A DNA stretch of 64,000 nucleotides from Symbiodinium natans (taxonomy: Eukaryota > Sar > Dinophyceae > Suessiales > Symbiodiniaceae), in the NCBI GenBank assembly GCA_905221605.1, contig CAJNDS010002595.1, positions 50,001 through 114,000 of the forward strand, read 5' to 3'. Below are positions 24,865-37,469 of the stretch, piece after piece (position 1 is the stretch's first letter; each line of letters begins with the position of its first letter). The notes below the pieces were generated by a model that worked only from the letters and a program-made list of their open reading frames with translations, was not told the DNA's origin and did not search any database. The translations under genes and the position numbers were made by a program.

Positions 24865-27800
24865 GACGTTTTTTATATATTTGCATGAGTGAAAAACTTC
24901 TTGTCCTCGTCACCTCAACGTTCTCAAGGGCCCCCAGTCAAAACTGTTGGGTTGGACGCCGGTTCCCCTGATCCAGCCGGCCATGGTTCCTGAAGCTAAC
25001 GTGGCCCCAGCAATGCCATGGTAGCGTTCAACACAGTAATGTGCAAGGGGGAATGTCTTCCAGCTTTGATATGCTTTGATGCTACTTGCAGCTCCTGACA
25101 GACGCGATTTTTGAATCCCAAAATCGGGGTCCGTCAAACCTTCATGTTCTGGGACATGAGCCTTGCCATGCAAAGCTCCCCGCGTAAGACTCTGTGTTCA
25201 AGGAGGCAAGCTGTGGTATGCCATCGCCAGAGATGATTGCACTGCAGCCAGCCCCGCACGCGTGCACACACGAACACACCATCGTGACTGATTTTGTCAG
25301 TGGGGCACCCCTTGGAGTGAACGTACCGACTTCTTGGTAGGTAATCTTTCAGAGGATGACGCGGCCAGGCGCGCTCGAGAGTGCTCGGGTTGCAAAGGGA
25401 TCCGTAGCTGCACACAACAACAACATGTTCAACTCACTGGCAAAGATTGCTTTGGCGTCATGCACTTGCTCGTTTAGTTGCTCCACCCCCCGCTCAGGCC
25501 CTGGTGAACATGTCCTCGCGAGGTCATGGCTTGAGAGTGGATCGTGGCTGGATGGACGCTCATTCGGCTGCCGCTGCACTCATCTGCTGTGTACTCCACC
25601 TCTTGCTTGCTTCGCCATCTGAGATGGCGGATTGAGCTTATGAGAAGAATGACCGCGCAAATGTCCTGTCCGCACAATTCCAATGTATATATGCAGTACA
25701 TGTGTGCTGTTGTGGTGCGTGCCGAAGACTTCTCGTGCCGCGGCGGCAAGCCCACATGTCTGTGTGTGGCCTCCTCAGTCATGTTACGCAAGCCTCGGTT
25801 CGCGCTATTACTTCAGAGAGCGTGGTCCAACCCCACCAAACAAAAGCTGTTCTGGCCATGTGGAAGGGATCAATGTGGCACTATGGGAAGCCATGGCGTG
25901 GAGTTTCTCGAGGACTGCTGCGTAAACTCACAATCAACGTCAGCTGAGCGGTGCGTGAGAATGCGCCCGCATGTGCCCGCATAATGTTTATTTCGCCTGC
26001 TCAGAACATGTAGCATGCTACATCCGAAAGAGATCGACATGAAGGCCCACATGGCGGATGACGCTGCGACAGTGCAACGTGAATGTGGCGCCCGTGTGCC
26101 CTCGCGACCCCACACTACACTCACGTGACAAGGTGCCAGCACGTTTGAATGCTGGCGCCATTTCAGGCTCGCTATCAGCCAGATTAACATGATCGACAAC
26201 AACTTCCTGTACGACTTCAACTGCTGGCACCCATTTTTTTGCGCATGTTGCTTGGCCATCACCGGCGTGAAGTGAGACCTGATCCTGGGCCCGCTGCAGA
26301 ACAAACGTTATCCTGCAGGCAGGATCTGTGCAAACACAGGCAGCTGTCGACAAAAATGCTATCCTCGAGCATCTCCTGCTTTGCGACACTTGCGGAGGGC
26401 TTGGAGCTCTGACATGAATGCAAAGTCGATAACCCACTCTGAGATTGCTTGACGACAGCCGCCGACAATTCATGCCCTTCCGGACTTGGGGCTCGCACTA
26501 CTTCGGCTGTTCTGCTGCCCTAAAGTATTTGACGAAGGCTTTTTGTCGGGGAATGTCAGGAAGCGAATGGGAATTAACAACATCATCCGCATCAGTCCAG
26601 CACAACCCAGGGCAGCTTCACAAAAGCTCATTTCTCGCAATTTTTGGGTTATTGTAGAACACCCCACAAGGAACATGCATTCTAGCATGTCACATGTAGT
26701 CAGCACTCCTCATGTAAACTATCTGCCTTGGTGAGGAAGCTGGCTCTACAGGATTTTTGATGCAGTTCGTTGTGAACGCTATCCTAGGAGTTGCAGAATG
26801 CGGGCTTCGCATTACAGTACGGCGTAGTGTTGTCGATACCTGTCGATAATTACTTAGAAACAGCACAAAGTCGTTGGCATTGTTGCAATCATGTTTTCTC
26901 AATGTTTTCTCTCAGTTGTTGTGTGTACCTTTGTCAGAGAGGCTCCTCCGTTAACGTCGTTCGGGCATGGATCCTCGTGGATGCGCTCGTAGCCTTGACG
27001 TCATCACGTGCATGTGCGGTTACGACTACGGGTATGGCGTCATGATGATAACGCTTGCCTATGCAGAACTGCCATCATCACTTGCTCCAACGAGGCAGTG
27101 TGCGTGGTTCTTGGCTGCAAACCGCGGTGCAGCCAATCTTGCAGGGGGTGGGAGGGCTGGGGGATTGGGGTGGGGGTGGATTTGGGGGGTTGGGTGGGGG
27201 TGGGTGGTGGGTGGGGGTGGGTGGGGTGGTGATTTGCATGTCGATAGCGATACCTGACCGCCCAAAATCAAAGTATCGCTTCTGCGCTGTAGCCTCTGGG
27301 CCTTTCCTCGCCCCTTCAACTGACCCCATCAGACGAAATGGGTAGCGGTGCTTTGCGAGGATGAGGATGTGCTTTGGGACAATGCGGTCTCATCATCCCA
27401 CTCGACTTTGCGCTTCAGGCCGCCAGGGCTATTCCACATAGCACGCTTCATGAGAATGTCACATGTACGACTTGGAGCGCGCTTGGCGAAAGCTGTGTGA
27501 AAGGTTAACTCAAGTTGACAGCGCGGCGAGGAGGTGCTCGTGGGCCCAAGAAGTCATAGGGTGGCAGATTTGGGTGAGGCATCTACACTGTCCTACACAC
27601 GAAGCTCGCGGCGAAGCTTACCAAGGACAAGCATGTGACGTCGGTTTTGAGTGCCTGAGGATCACTGCAGTGTGACTTGCGATTATTCAGAACGCCATGG
27701 AACAGAGCCAAACTTTCCTGCGCAAAATGGAAAGGCCGCAAACCGAGCTGAACGTTCACGGGTTTGCAACTGTGGCCATGATGCTGGCTCCGACGCCGAA

Positions 27801-28030
27801 GACAAGAGCCCTTAAATATGAATCCCTCTGCGCCTCACCCTCCATGGAACTCCCGACATCTCCCAACGGCTCCCGTGGCCATGGACCTGCTATGGACCTG
27901 CTATGGCCCTGTTCTGGATGCTTCTATGCACCTACATGAACATCTTCTACGCAGCTAATCCCCTATGACCTCCCTGTACTATAGACCTCGCTACGACCCC
28001 CTTCTATACCCCTTTGCTGCGATCGACCTT
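24865..28030. other. region with weak exon candidates and a G-rich tract
   Basis: Minus-strand pieces at about 25560-25345 (GVEQLNEQVHDAKAIFASEL) and 26290-26130 (KKWVPAVEVVQEVVVDHV, ending at a GTGAGT donor) look coding, and could belong to the same unrecognised gene as the 23-24 kb exons. At 27143-27236 lies a tract of GGGTGGG repeats. No family is recognised anywhere here. Confidence 0.4.
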
Positions 28031-30553
28031 TCAATGAACCTCACGTACCCCCCTGCTCTTGATTTGTGCAATACAAACAACAGCAGTTGTAGAATCATAG
28101 TAACAAATACATACAATGGAGGAGGATCGTGAAATACATTTCAAATTTTCTGCAAGTACGTCCACAAGAATGCGGGCAAGAAGCAACTTCTTGAACTTCG
28201 ACATGGTCTGCAGAAGCGCCACATGACGTTGCACTGGCGGATGAAACTCTGACAGAACTTGGAGAAATCGCGTGAAACTTTGACTTGGCTCGATACTGCG
28301 CAAGCAAGCCGAACACCTGCTCACTTAGGCAAAGTCAGCTCGACTCACATTGCACTCACATCTCTGGAGTGGCAAAGGCGAAAGTGCTAGTATCCTCAGC
28401 AGCACCGTACTCTGTAAACGACACAAAGAAGGTTTGCGTGCTTCCGTTCAGGATCCCGCGGCCCCACTCAGTCTCGATATATGGAGGTGTAAAGCGGAGG
28501 GGGATTTTTCGGATCACTTCTTGCGTCTGCCAGTCGATCAACTGCATTTCCTCGTAGAAGGCATCTTCTCCAGCATGAGAGCCAGCAAAGAGCATGAGGC
28601 GATCCCCGAGGCATTGGCAATGATCGTTCACGTGTCCTTGGGCCCTCCACTTGGCTAACTGCTTCGGCTTGCCATCTGAGAGCTGGCATACTTCGAAGTC
28701 GTACACCTCCTGACCATACTGCCATCCCTCAGGAAGCCTTGCCACAACTTGGCCACAGCGATCCCGACCGGCAGCGTAATCCTCCAAGGCATTGGACACA
28801 CATCCTTGGGCCACCTTTAGTCGGCCACCAGATTGCTCACCGTCCTGCCAATCGAACTTCTCCATCGCAGACTTGTAAGCATGAGCCTTCTCCATATGGG
28901 TCACAGCCGGCAGCGCAAACTTAAACTCTCTTGGGCTACCCTCCAGCTCGAAGTGCACCTTGGAGAAATCATCTTCTGCTATGCCATGGAGGCGGAATTT
29001 CTGCAGCACGCCATCTCGCAGGTCCTCCGCAAAGGGCGGCGACGGTTGGAAAAGTGATACAGTACTACCAGCTACTACCAGGTATGGAATTCTCCTGCCA
29101 GTTACTATGGCGGCATTTGCGTGCTTCCCTTTCTGCCCCCCAGCAGAGAGTCGAGAAAGCAAACTCATTCCAAGCCGTGCTCGCTTGCCTCCAAGAGTAT
29201 CATCCGATCACCATGCTTGCATTTGCCTGCCTCAAAGAACATCTTTCTGAACACTAGGTTTGGAGAACTAGTTTATCATGAAATGTTTCTCATTGCGACA
29301 AGCTTGCGGGGCCCTGAGGGGGGCAACTCCCCCCCCCACCCCCCTGTTTTGCAAGTCCAATGATTGCATGATCTCCCACCCCCCCCCCCCCCTGCCTGTT
29401 GGCAAGCATAGCGGGCGCCTGGGCCTGATTCTATCCAGTTGACGTATCGATGGAATGGTGCTCTTTGAAGCAGGCGTGGGTTGCAGAGCTCCCCCCATTT
29501 GGGAAGGATCATCCGTTTCCGTATGTTTGCACACGCTGTCTGCCACCTGCCCCCCCTCCCACCCCTCCCCCGCATTGTCTAGGCCCGCATACGACATTCA
29601 CGTCACCAGTAGTTTTGCAGATGTGGATGTGCTCATCCGCTCACTTTCCTTTGCTAATGGGGTGGAATTTTCAAATATTGGAAAATGAACGAATCAACCT
29701 AATCGCTTACTGCATGTTACTCAACTTCGCATTCCGAGACATGATGTGACATGTGCTGAATGCCCGGACTCGTGGTTTCCCTTGCTGTTGTTGCCTGGCG
29801 AAGCTTCTCTGAGATGCTGTTCCTATAACTTCCACGGCCTTGAAGGTCCTCCATGGCATCACCCGATCGACCCGGAGCCAAGAGCACGGTGGCAACTTCA
29901 TCTTGAAACTTAAATGCATGAATGGCCTGACTCGCATCTGCCAAAGGCAAAGGGATCCGTCTTGCACTGATGTAGCCTCTGTCTGTCTGGACAAACACGT
30001 CCGATGCTGATTGCTCAGACGCGCCAATGAGCCACACGTCTGACGGCTCGAAATGCTTGACCACATACTTGCCGATGGAATCACTGTACTCATCCACAGC
30101 AGGTGCGGGGGGGAAGCACCCGGAGAACATCCCACAGGATGCTTCAGATGCTTCGTCCTCTGTACGGGGGAGGTAATGCCGCCAGGCGGGGTGGGCAGGG
30201 AAGGCCAGGAGCCGATCGCGAGCAAGTTGCCGCACAGTGAGGCCTATGCACAGCGGCCCACCTACAGGTACGTTAATGGAGTTCCAGGCAACCTTACCCT
30301 CACGCCAGAGCTCCAGCGATGGCACCTTCACCACATCTACGGACCCACCCCCGGCAAGGCCCGAAGCTTCCAGCGTCTCGTGGTCGCGCAACACCCGCGA
30401 ACCGAACATCAGACGCAAGCCGCACCTGAGCTCGGGCGGCCCGCCATAGGCTGCCGCTGCAGACCGGAGCCGGGATACCAACTCCAGAGGTTCCGCATTC
30501 AGCCTGGCAATCTCTGCCCCAGAGGCAGCGACTTTAAGGATGATTTCCGGCAT
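28031..30553 (-). CDS. protein with N-terminal ubiquitin-like fold and beta-rich body
   Basis: Exons 30553-29849, 29024-28360 and 28295-28031 agree in phase and give 544 residues. The start is the ATG at 30553, where a ubiquitin-like domain begins (MPEIILKVAASG, then ELRCGLRLMFGSRVLRDHET, to about residue 78). Such leaders are frequent on dinoflagellate repeat proteins. The body (residues 80-455) has repeated strand-turn patterns such as VYDFEVCQLSDGKPKQLAKW and QLIDWQTQEVIRKIP that resemble propeller blades, though no defined family matched. The last exon is helical (FTRFLQVLSEFHPPVQRHV). Intron 1 uses a GA donor (GGAG|GACCTTC), and intron 2 is 64 bases with GTGAGT. A stop at 28356 immediately follows that donor, so the protein could instead end there. 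Function is unknown; a scaffold role is a guess. Confidence 0.7.
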
Positions 30554-33500
30554 GGCAGCAGACGGAAAACAAATCAATCCCTGAACTGGGGCTTGAAGCA
30601 AGACGCAAGCAGCAAGCCACGGCGATTTTCGGCGATACTGCAACAGACTGCAACTGACTGAAGCTGAAGCTGGTGCGGTCCAACGAAAACGTGCCAGCAA
30701 ACGCGAAGCGACTACACTGCTGCGACGCAATGGCGCACCTTGTTGCAGCTGCTGGGTCTCGATGATGCGTTTCTAGGGGAGAGCTATGCCCAAGTCAGGA
30801 ATGGCCACCACCTAAACAGCAAAAACAAAAAGAACTTCGGATCCGTGCTCATACGAAATTTGCATGTGAACAACAACCACTGGATGCTCAAGAAGCCACA
30901 CACGCAGCCACTCCTGAGCCCTGAGGACTGAAAACTGCAACCGCAGCACCTCAGCGAGCTTTGCGCTGATCTGACTTGACATCGCACAGCCATCTGCTTC
31001 AAGCCGACAAGCTTCTGTCCAACCGCTGGCAGGCTGTGAATACACGGCTCAGTGCAACGCATATCCTGCATCCCTTTTGCCGGAACCTTGCAGCCACGCT
31101 GCTGCACCCCCGACTTGCTGGCCATTCTGGCCCAGCTCAACTATGAATCCCCGCCCATCACGATGATTGGAATTTGGAGTACAGCAAATTAGTTTGCCGT
31201 GGGCTTGCTTTTTGTATTGTAGGTTTAGCATCAAAGGCATCGAGACGCGCAAGCTTTGCTCAGGCAACCTTAAGTTAAGTATCACAAGGTTCTTCATCAG
31301 AAAGTAGCCAGCAGTTCGGTCGAGGCTTCGTGGGGTTCAAGGGTTCCTTCTAGGGTCCAAGGCTTGGGTACAAGGGCGGGTCACAGGCGTCTTGCCATGC
31401 CAAAGCAGGCGGGTAGAAGGACATGCTGGCTCCAGCTGACAATTTGACAGCAATCCGTCCAATCAACAGCTAACGGTTCTCTCAGATCGAAAGGAATGAT
31501 TCACAGCCGATTAAGCTTCAATCCCTCCAGAGAGCCAGCTACTGCAACAACCTCCCAGTCAGATCACCTGGCTGCTGGCCTGTGCATCAGGACGCTGCGC
31601 AGCCCAGTCCCCTACTTTTGAGAAGGCTCGGGCCCTCGCAGGCGCGGCAAAGGTTTGATCAAGCTAATGCTTTGTTCAAAGTGTGATAGCTGGATGCAGA
31701 GTTGAAGCTCTTATGCTCTGTTTTGCTGCGCTGGCGATCAGGCTTCCGGAGGCATACACCCTAAACCCTAAACTCTAACCCTAGGCCAACGCAAGCTAGC
31801 CAAAATTCCGGAAGCCTCTTCCCTTACCCGAAGCAGGCCGATCCAGTTCTACAGGGGCACCCCGAACTCTGAGACATCGTACACTCTGGTCGGCCGCATC
31901 GGCCGCCTGTCGATGTTGGAGTGCGTCGCCCCTCACTGACGCTAGGCGTCGCTCAGGGAGGGTGCCTGCCGAGGCAGGGGCAAACGGCGCGCATTGCAGA
32001 AGGCAAGGGAGTTGAGTTGGGAATGCGGTCACACCTTTTGCTTGGGAAAGAGAACGAGCGCTCGCACTCACTCCACCGTCAATGTGTGCTACCGGACAAA
32101 AGATAGCCGACTAAGAAGGAGTCTGGTGTTGCAGAAGTGTCCCGAAGTTGGCGGCCTTGGTAGCCAAAGCCTTGCAGCAACAAGCCTGATGACGATCAGG
32201 TTCACAGTACATTGCGCTACCCAGCATATTAAAGAAGCCGCTGTGATGCAAGCATACACAATCAACGAAGTGGATTCTCTGCGTTGCAATTCTCTACGTA
32301 GCAACGAAATGGCTTGGTCTGCCAGCTTTCCGGTGAATTGCCAAGATGTTTAAGGCGCAACGTGTCAGCTGACCTGCGAACGTTCCCAAGATGAAATGCT
32401 GCAGCACTCGAGGCAATTAGCCGCAAGCTCGCAGGGTTATCATCCCTAATTGCAGTTGGCCAAGCAACGGTGAGCACTTTCCGGCATGAACATCTTGCAG
32501 GGATCTACGCAGCGATCACCACAATCTGCGTAGGGCTGCGCCGGAGACCAGTCTGCCGAATAGGAGGAAGTGTGTCCAGGGGGGCCCACAAGCATTCTGC
32601 TTTCCAAAATAGGCAGCCGGCCTCCGGATAAGGTGAAACTGGGAAACCCTTGTAATTACCCAATGCTAAGTCCAGAGACACAGATTTTGCATACTTCTGA
32701 ATGCAACAAACTGCAATGTCTTTATTTCCTCATGTGAAGCATTGGGTGATGCGTGAAACCGGCAGCTGGAACCAATGCCAAGAACTCGCACGCAGCCTGC
32801 AGGCACAGGGAGGAAGCAGAGAGGAAAGCTAATTTCGTTTTACGGGATGTGTCTTGTCCGCCCGGCGGGTCGTGACCAGTGTACTCCTACCCTCGCTGAT
32901 ACATAATTGGGGGACCTCGTTTGAACAAGTCCCCTACGCAGACGTCACATGCGGAAGCCGTTGGCTCAGAGACTCTGGCATGGGGGGACACTAGGACACC
33001 GGTTCGCCTGGGAGAGTTAAATTGCGCAATAAACGCCGCAACAAGCCATCAGACTCCCACACGCCAGACTCCCCAACTGGACCTCGAAGTGTCAAAATCC
33101 TAGCTGCAGTTCAACTTGACACAGTGCTCGGTCCTGACCGCTGCGCAGGACAAGTTGCTCGCAGTTCAGCTTGAGCCCCAGACCCTGAAACCCCTAAGCT
33201 ACCTAAACCTGCCCCAAACTGCACTCATGGCTCAACCAATGCCTAGGCGCCACCGCAGCGCCGACGGCTGCTCGAGGATGCCGTGCGTCCCGCCCCTTCG
33301 GTAAGGAAGCGGACCTTGAACTGTTCGGAGTCGCGGCTTTGGAGTTCGTTGGCGCTTTGAGGTGCTTGGAGTTTGCAAGGCCAACAGCTGCAAGATGAAG
33401 GGTTGAAAAGCTAAAGCACAGAAAGTTTGGCTCCTAGGCCAACGTGCATGAATCAAATGAATTATAATCATGCTGCCGGGCTTTGAGGCTGAGAAAGATA

Positions 33501-34976
33501 CAAGCACCGCGCTATTTCCCAATGACGAGCGGCGAGCTCTTGGGAAGCCACCTGAAGGCCGGCCTGGGAAGCTTCTGACGAACGCATGCTCGTACCCTGG
33601 AAATCGTTGAAGTCTGGGCAGCAGGCGCAGCCTGGAGGGTATGTCTCCTGTATCGACGGTTCCGGTGAGGGCGCGACAGAGACGGCAACAGAAATAGTGG
33701 TTGCTTCACTCCCTACACCATGTTACACGCCTCGGCGAGGGCACCGGAAGATTGGACATCCGCACCTGTCGCTTATGGTTTAAAGTTTAAAGGTTAATTT
33801 TGTACAAGTACATATGGGTTTGGGTTTGTGCACAAGCGGCGAGTATCATCCTCAGAGGGGTGCCAGAAAGAAACGATCAGCTACTTCCCTCCCGTATGCA
33901 AACCATCTGCAGTGCGAAGTGCTTTGCTTCGGCCAGGCATTTCTGTCCCACAAGCTTCCGCGGATCCCTTCCACGACCCGTTATTTTTGTCCGCATTCTC
34001 TTCTGCCCCCTCCTGCCGCAAGGTTTTGTAAACGATGTTGCGAGCCTTAAGTGCTCAGCACCGATCATGCAAACGAGCAAGGCTGTGGCTCGAAACTTCA
34101 CATTCGCAGCTTGGAGTTGAGCACAAACTGACTCTAATCCGGCCGGCTTTTCGGTTGAACACATGCATGAACGTAGAGTTTAGTGCTGGGTGTGCTGTGT
34201 AGTGCTTTGACAACCAAACCCCTACTCAGCAACAACAAAATTAAAGACATCAGGGCAATGACAAAGTGAGTGTGAACGGCTTACACGTTTGGAGGTGGAA
34301 ATCGGCTGGCACCCTTGCACCGAAGGACACGAAAGGCAAGACTACTAGTGTGTTTGGCTCAGCGCACTTTTGAGAAGCTTCCGTCCTCGAACATCCCTCG
34401 CTGGAAATGTTGCGCCGCGCTCTCAATGCTGAATTTCGGTCGGGAAGGAAATGACATCTGTCGGGTTGGGGCTACACGGGTATTGGCGCCCACGTGTTCC
34501 CACCCAAGCCACACACACACTCTCTCGCATCGACTTAGCCGACTGAGCAAGCATAACATAAACTTGCCACGGTTGCGATCTCGGCAGTCGAGGTTTTGGG
34601 TCTCCATTCGTGGGTTTCGGCTTTGAGGGATCGTTTTGCATGCGCTTCCAGATGCCGTGCTCAGGCTGAGGTCGTATGCCTCCAGCAGTATTTGGTAAGG
34701 TTCTGCGCCGTTGGGCCCATGCTCCAGAGGGTGTTGTGTTGCATCGCTCAGCACTTGCGTCTTGGCCTCCCCTGCACACGATCAACCATGTTGAACAAAT
34801 TGCTCTGCTAGTTTCCTGCGGGTTTCCTTGTGAATGGAGCTTGTGAGTTTCTGTGCATCGTGTGCATCGAAGTTGACTTGCAAGGATTCTGCAAGGACTT
34901 GCACAAAGTCTGAGCACAATAAGAAATGAGCATTCCTTGAGCGGAATGGGTTAGCAGGGCTCTGAAAGGTGATGCC
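30554..34976. other. 4.4 kb without a recognised gene
   Basis: Holds many short frames on both strands, none with a domain or consistent exon chain. A telomere-like patch lies at 31757-31783. Fragments related to the spacer at 36.6-36.8 kb occur at about 34489-34680. I support no gene. Confidence 0.5.
31757..31783 (+). repeat. interstitial telomere-like repeats
   Basis: Three or four CCCTAAA-type units, partly degenerate (CCCTAAACCCTAAACTCTAA). Same family of patches as at 22995 and 46771. Confidence 0.65.
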
Positions 34977-35195
34977 AGCGCCGCGCCGCTACCTACAGGA
35001 TTCTCACAGGACGCCCATGGAACTCCCGGAGGACTTGGGCTGCTGGCCCTGTGATCCTTAAGATCTGAACAGGCTCCCTTGCACCATCCCCCCACCTTTC
35101 TCAGCAATCTCACGGACCTCACTTACAATGTTCTGACAAGCTCCCCCCCAAAAAAAATCAATATTGACGTATTCCAGCGGAATCAAGACAGTGGC
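34977..35195 (+). repeat. left arm of a dispersed inverted repeat
   Basis: Bases 34989-35040 (around ATTCTCACAGGACGCCCATG) and 35152-35195 (around AATATTGACGTATTCCAGCG) recur in reverse complement and adjacent to each other at 38220-38328. Here they are separated by about 105 extra bases. Those extra bases read on the minus strand as VREIAEKGGGMVQG before a stop, perhaps an exon remnant. Confidence 0.8.
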
Positions 35196-35948
35196 AATCA
35201 CGAGCATAGTCTACTTCCGATTTGGTAGCGCGTAAACTTGTGAATTTGGAATTAATGGTCAAAACTCAAAACCTTGGCTAGAATTCAAGTTTAAGGGCGC
35301 AACGTTTCGTATAGACAGACACAGAGTGGCCCAGCGCGAGTTTCCCACCCAAGCCTGAGCAGGATTTGCTTTGCGTCCTACAAATACGCTTGATAGGGAG
35401 CAGCCACCCTTGTGTCCATGTCCAGAGCCCCCCACGCAGGTGTGAAAATGATGCACGCGGTCAATTTACGTTTCTCGAGCTCCAGCAAGCGATCCAGAAT
35501 GGGTTGCCTTCCCCCGACTTCCCCCCAAGCCTTGGCCCCCTCAAAACCACACCGAGAGGGAGCTGGGATTCTTTGGGTTTAGGCACAGAACTTCCACCGC
35601 ACACTGAGCCCCCCAACACATGACCCTGACAGACTTCGAGGAGCTCTGCACTAAAGTCACTAAAGCGGCCCTCATTCTGAAACGAGGCACGGCATTAGAG
35701 CAGCACCTTGGCGCCAACGATCCTGGTGGCATCACCCTCCATGGATGCTTTGCCAAGGATTTTCAGGAGATGCAGTGCACCATCCTCCCTCAGAGCTCGC
35801 GACTGCTGAACTGAACTGCCGCATGACACGGAACAGTTCACGAGTTTATGCCAGTGCCTTGTCCCTTACCGTTCCGGCCCCGGCTCCCTGAGCAGGCAGA
35901 AGAACAAGTTTGGCCGGTGCTGATTTACAAGCGTCCTGCGCAAAGCAG

Positions 35949-36644
35949 TCATGATCCGACCGCTCTTTCACGCCAGACCGACCTACTAGCGCACTGGCCT
36001 TCGCCCTGGGAGATCGGGCGCTCATCGATGGGTGCCTCTGCATAGTGAAGGAACAACGAATGCTGCAGACCATGCTGCAAATTGCAGAGCCGCTGCTCCC
36101 GCCACTTCAGAAGCAGCTCAACCCAGATGTGCAGCATATTGGCACCGCCGGCCAAGCCTTGCCCTTTGCTTTGCCACCATTCGTGGCCTGGCCGCCATTC
36201 CTTGGGGGCGGGAGCCGTGTGGGCCCAGTTGGGTGACACGGACCTTTTGAGGCGAACGGCGTCTTCATTGTCACACAGTAACAATCTTAACATCCGAAGT
36301 CGTGAATCCGGGAGCTCAACCTGGGACGCAATGGCAAGAATGGGAATCGCCAGTGGGCCAGTTCCTAGGCCGTGGCCACCCATGCTGCGCAGATCTGCAG
36401 CCAACAAGACGGTGTGCTGCAGACTCGCCACCCAAACGTCTGATTCCCCGACCACGACGTACCCAAACAAAAGAATTGCAAAGGAACTTATTGCGAGTAC
36501 GAGCACTGTAGCCAGCCAAGGGTGTGTGCACATTGACACAAAAAGATTCAGCTCAGCAACTGTCCGTGCGACACACAAGCCCTTGTGCTCTAGAATGGAA
36601 TGAAGAGAATATAGGTCCACTCCGGGGCCCACTCTTCGACCCAC
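35949..36644 (-). CDS. membrane-protein gene piece, possibly polycystin-like channel (copy 1)
   Basis: The minus strand is open for about 231 codons. It contains a hydrophobic helix and following loop (LATVLVLAISSFAILLFGYV, then DVWVASLQHTVLLAADL) that resemble the S5 helix and pore entrance of polycystin-type channels. A charged segment (RLRMLRLLLCDNEDAVRLKR) and a second helical piece (ANMLHIWVELLLKWREQRL) follow. Parts of the open frame may be intron that happens to stay open: AG acceptors precede VELPDSRLRM and several GT or GC donors are available. No start codon or complete domain is visible, so this is at most part of a gene. A decayed second copy lies directly upstream at 36818-37467. 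The polycystin assignment is tentative. Confidence 0.45.
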   Translation of the reverse strand: MGRRVGPGVDLYSLHSILEHKGLCVARTVAELNLFVSMCTHPWLATVLVLAISSFAILLFGYVVVGESDVWVASLQHTVLLAADLRSMGGHGLGTGPLAIPILAIASQVELPDSRLRMLRLLLCDNEDAVRLKRSVSPNWAHTAPAPKEWRPGHEWWQSKGQGLAGGANMLHIWVELLLKWREQRLCNLQHGLQHSLFLHYAEAPIDERPISQGEGQCASRSVWRERAVGS

Positions 36645-36817
36645 ATGTTCTCACCCAAGCCACTCACACACTACTCTCGCAACGACTTAGCCGACTTAGT
36701 AAGCATAAGATATTTCGCACGCACTTCCAGACGCCGTGCTCAGGTGCTTGTGGCAGTGCGGGGTTGTCCTCCTCCCCCAGTAATCTACCATTGTGTCACA
36801 TGCTGAGGTCGTATGAC

Positions 36818-37467
36818 AGACCGACCTACTAGTGCACTGGCCTTCGCCCTTGAAAATCGGGTGCTCATCGATGGGTGCCTCTGCATAGTAAAGGAACAAC
36901 GAATGCTGCAGACCACGCTGCAAATTGCAGAGCCGCTGCTCCCGCCACTTCAGAAGCAGCTCAACCCAGATGTGCAGCATATTGGCCCCGCCGACCAAGC
37001 CTTGCCCTTTGCTTTGCCACCATTCGTGGCCTGGTTCGTGGCCTGGCCACCATTCCTTGGGGGCGGGAGTCGTGTGGGCCCAGTTGGGTGACACGGACCT
37101 TTTGAGGCGAATGGCGTCTTCATTGTCATGCGCCTCTACGAATATGCTGCGGGCAATAGATACAGCAACAATCTTAACAGTCTTAACATCCGAAGTCGTG
37201 AATCCGGGAGCTCAACCTGGGACGCAAATGGCAAGAATAGGAATCGCTAGTGGGCCAGTTGCTGCCAAGCATCCGGCTTCCTTTGCCGTGATCCCCCTTG
37301 GCCCCCATGGCGCGTAGATCTGCAGCCAATTAAACGGTGTGCTGCAGACTCGCCACCCGAATGTTTGATTCCCGACCACGACGTACCCAAACAAAAAATT
37401 GCAAAGGAACTTATTGCGAGTACGAGTACTGTAGCTGCGTGTGCATTGACACACAAAGATTCAGCTG
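36818..37467 (-). pseudogene. decayed tandem copy of the membrane-protein gene piece (copy 2)
   Basis: Base-by-base similar to 35974-36556, but broken. The helix-coding part has two single-base deletions (in the runs near 37376 and 37400) and a deletion of about ten bases near 37435. The codon for Leu in the HTVLL segment has become TAA. About 30-50 bases are inserted near 37128-37180. The other half (ANMLHIWVELLLKWREQRL) is intact. It is therefore a decaying duplicate, not a second working gene. Confidence 0.75.
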
Positions 37468-37469
37468 TA

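Noticed and set aside
26967-27329. Gly/Trp-rich and Pro/His-rich frames
   Set aside because: Products of the GGGTGGG tract at 27143-27236.
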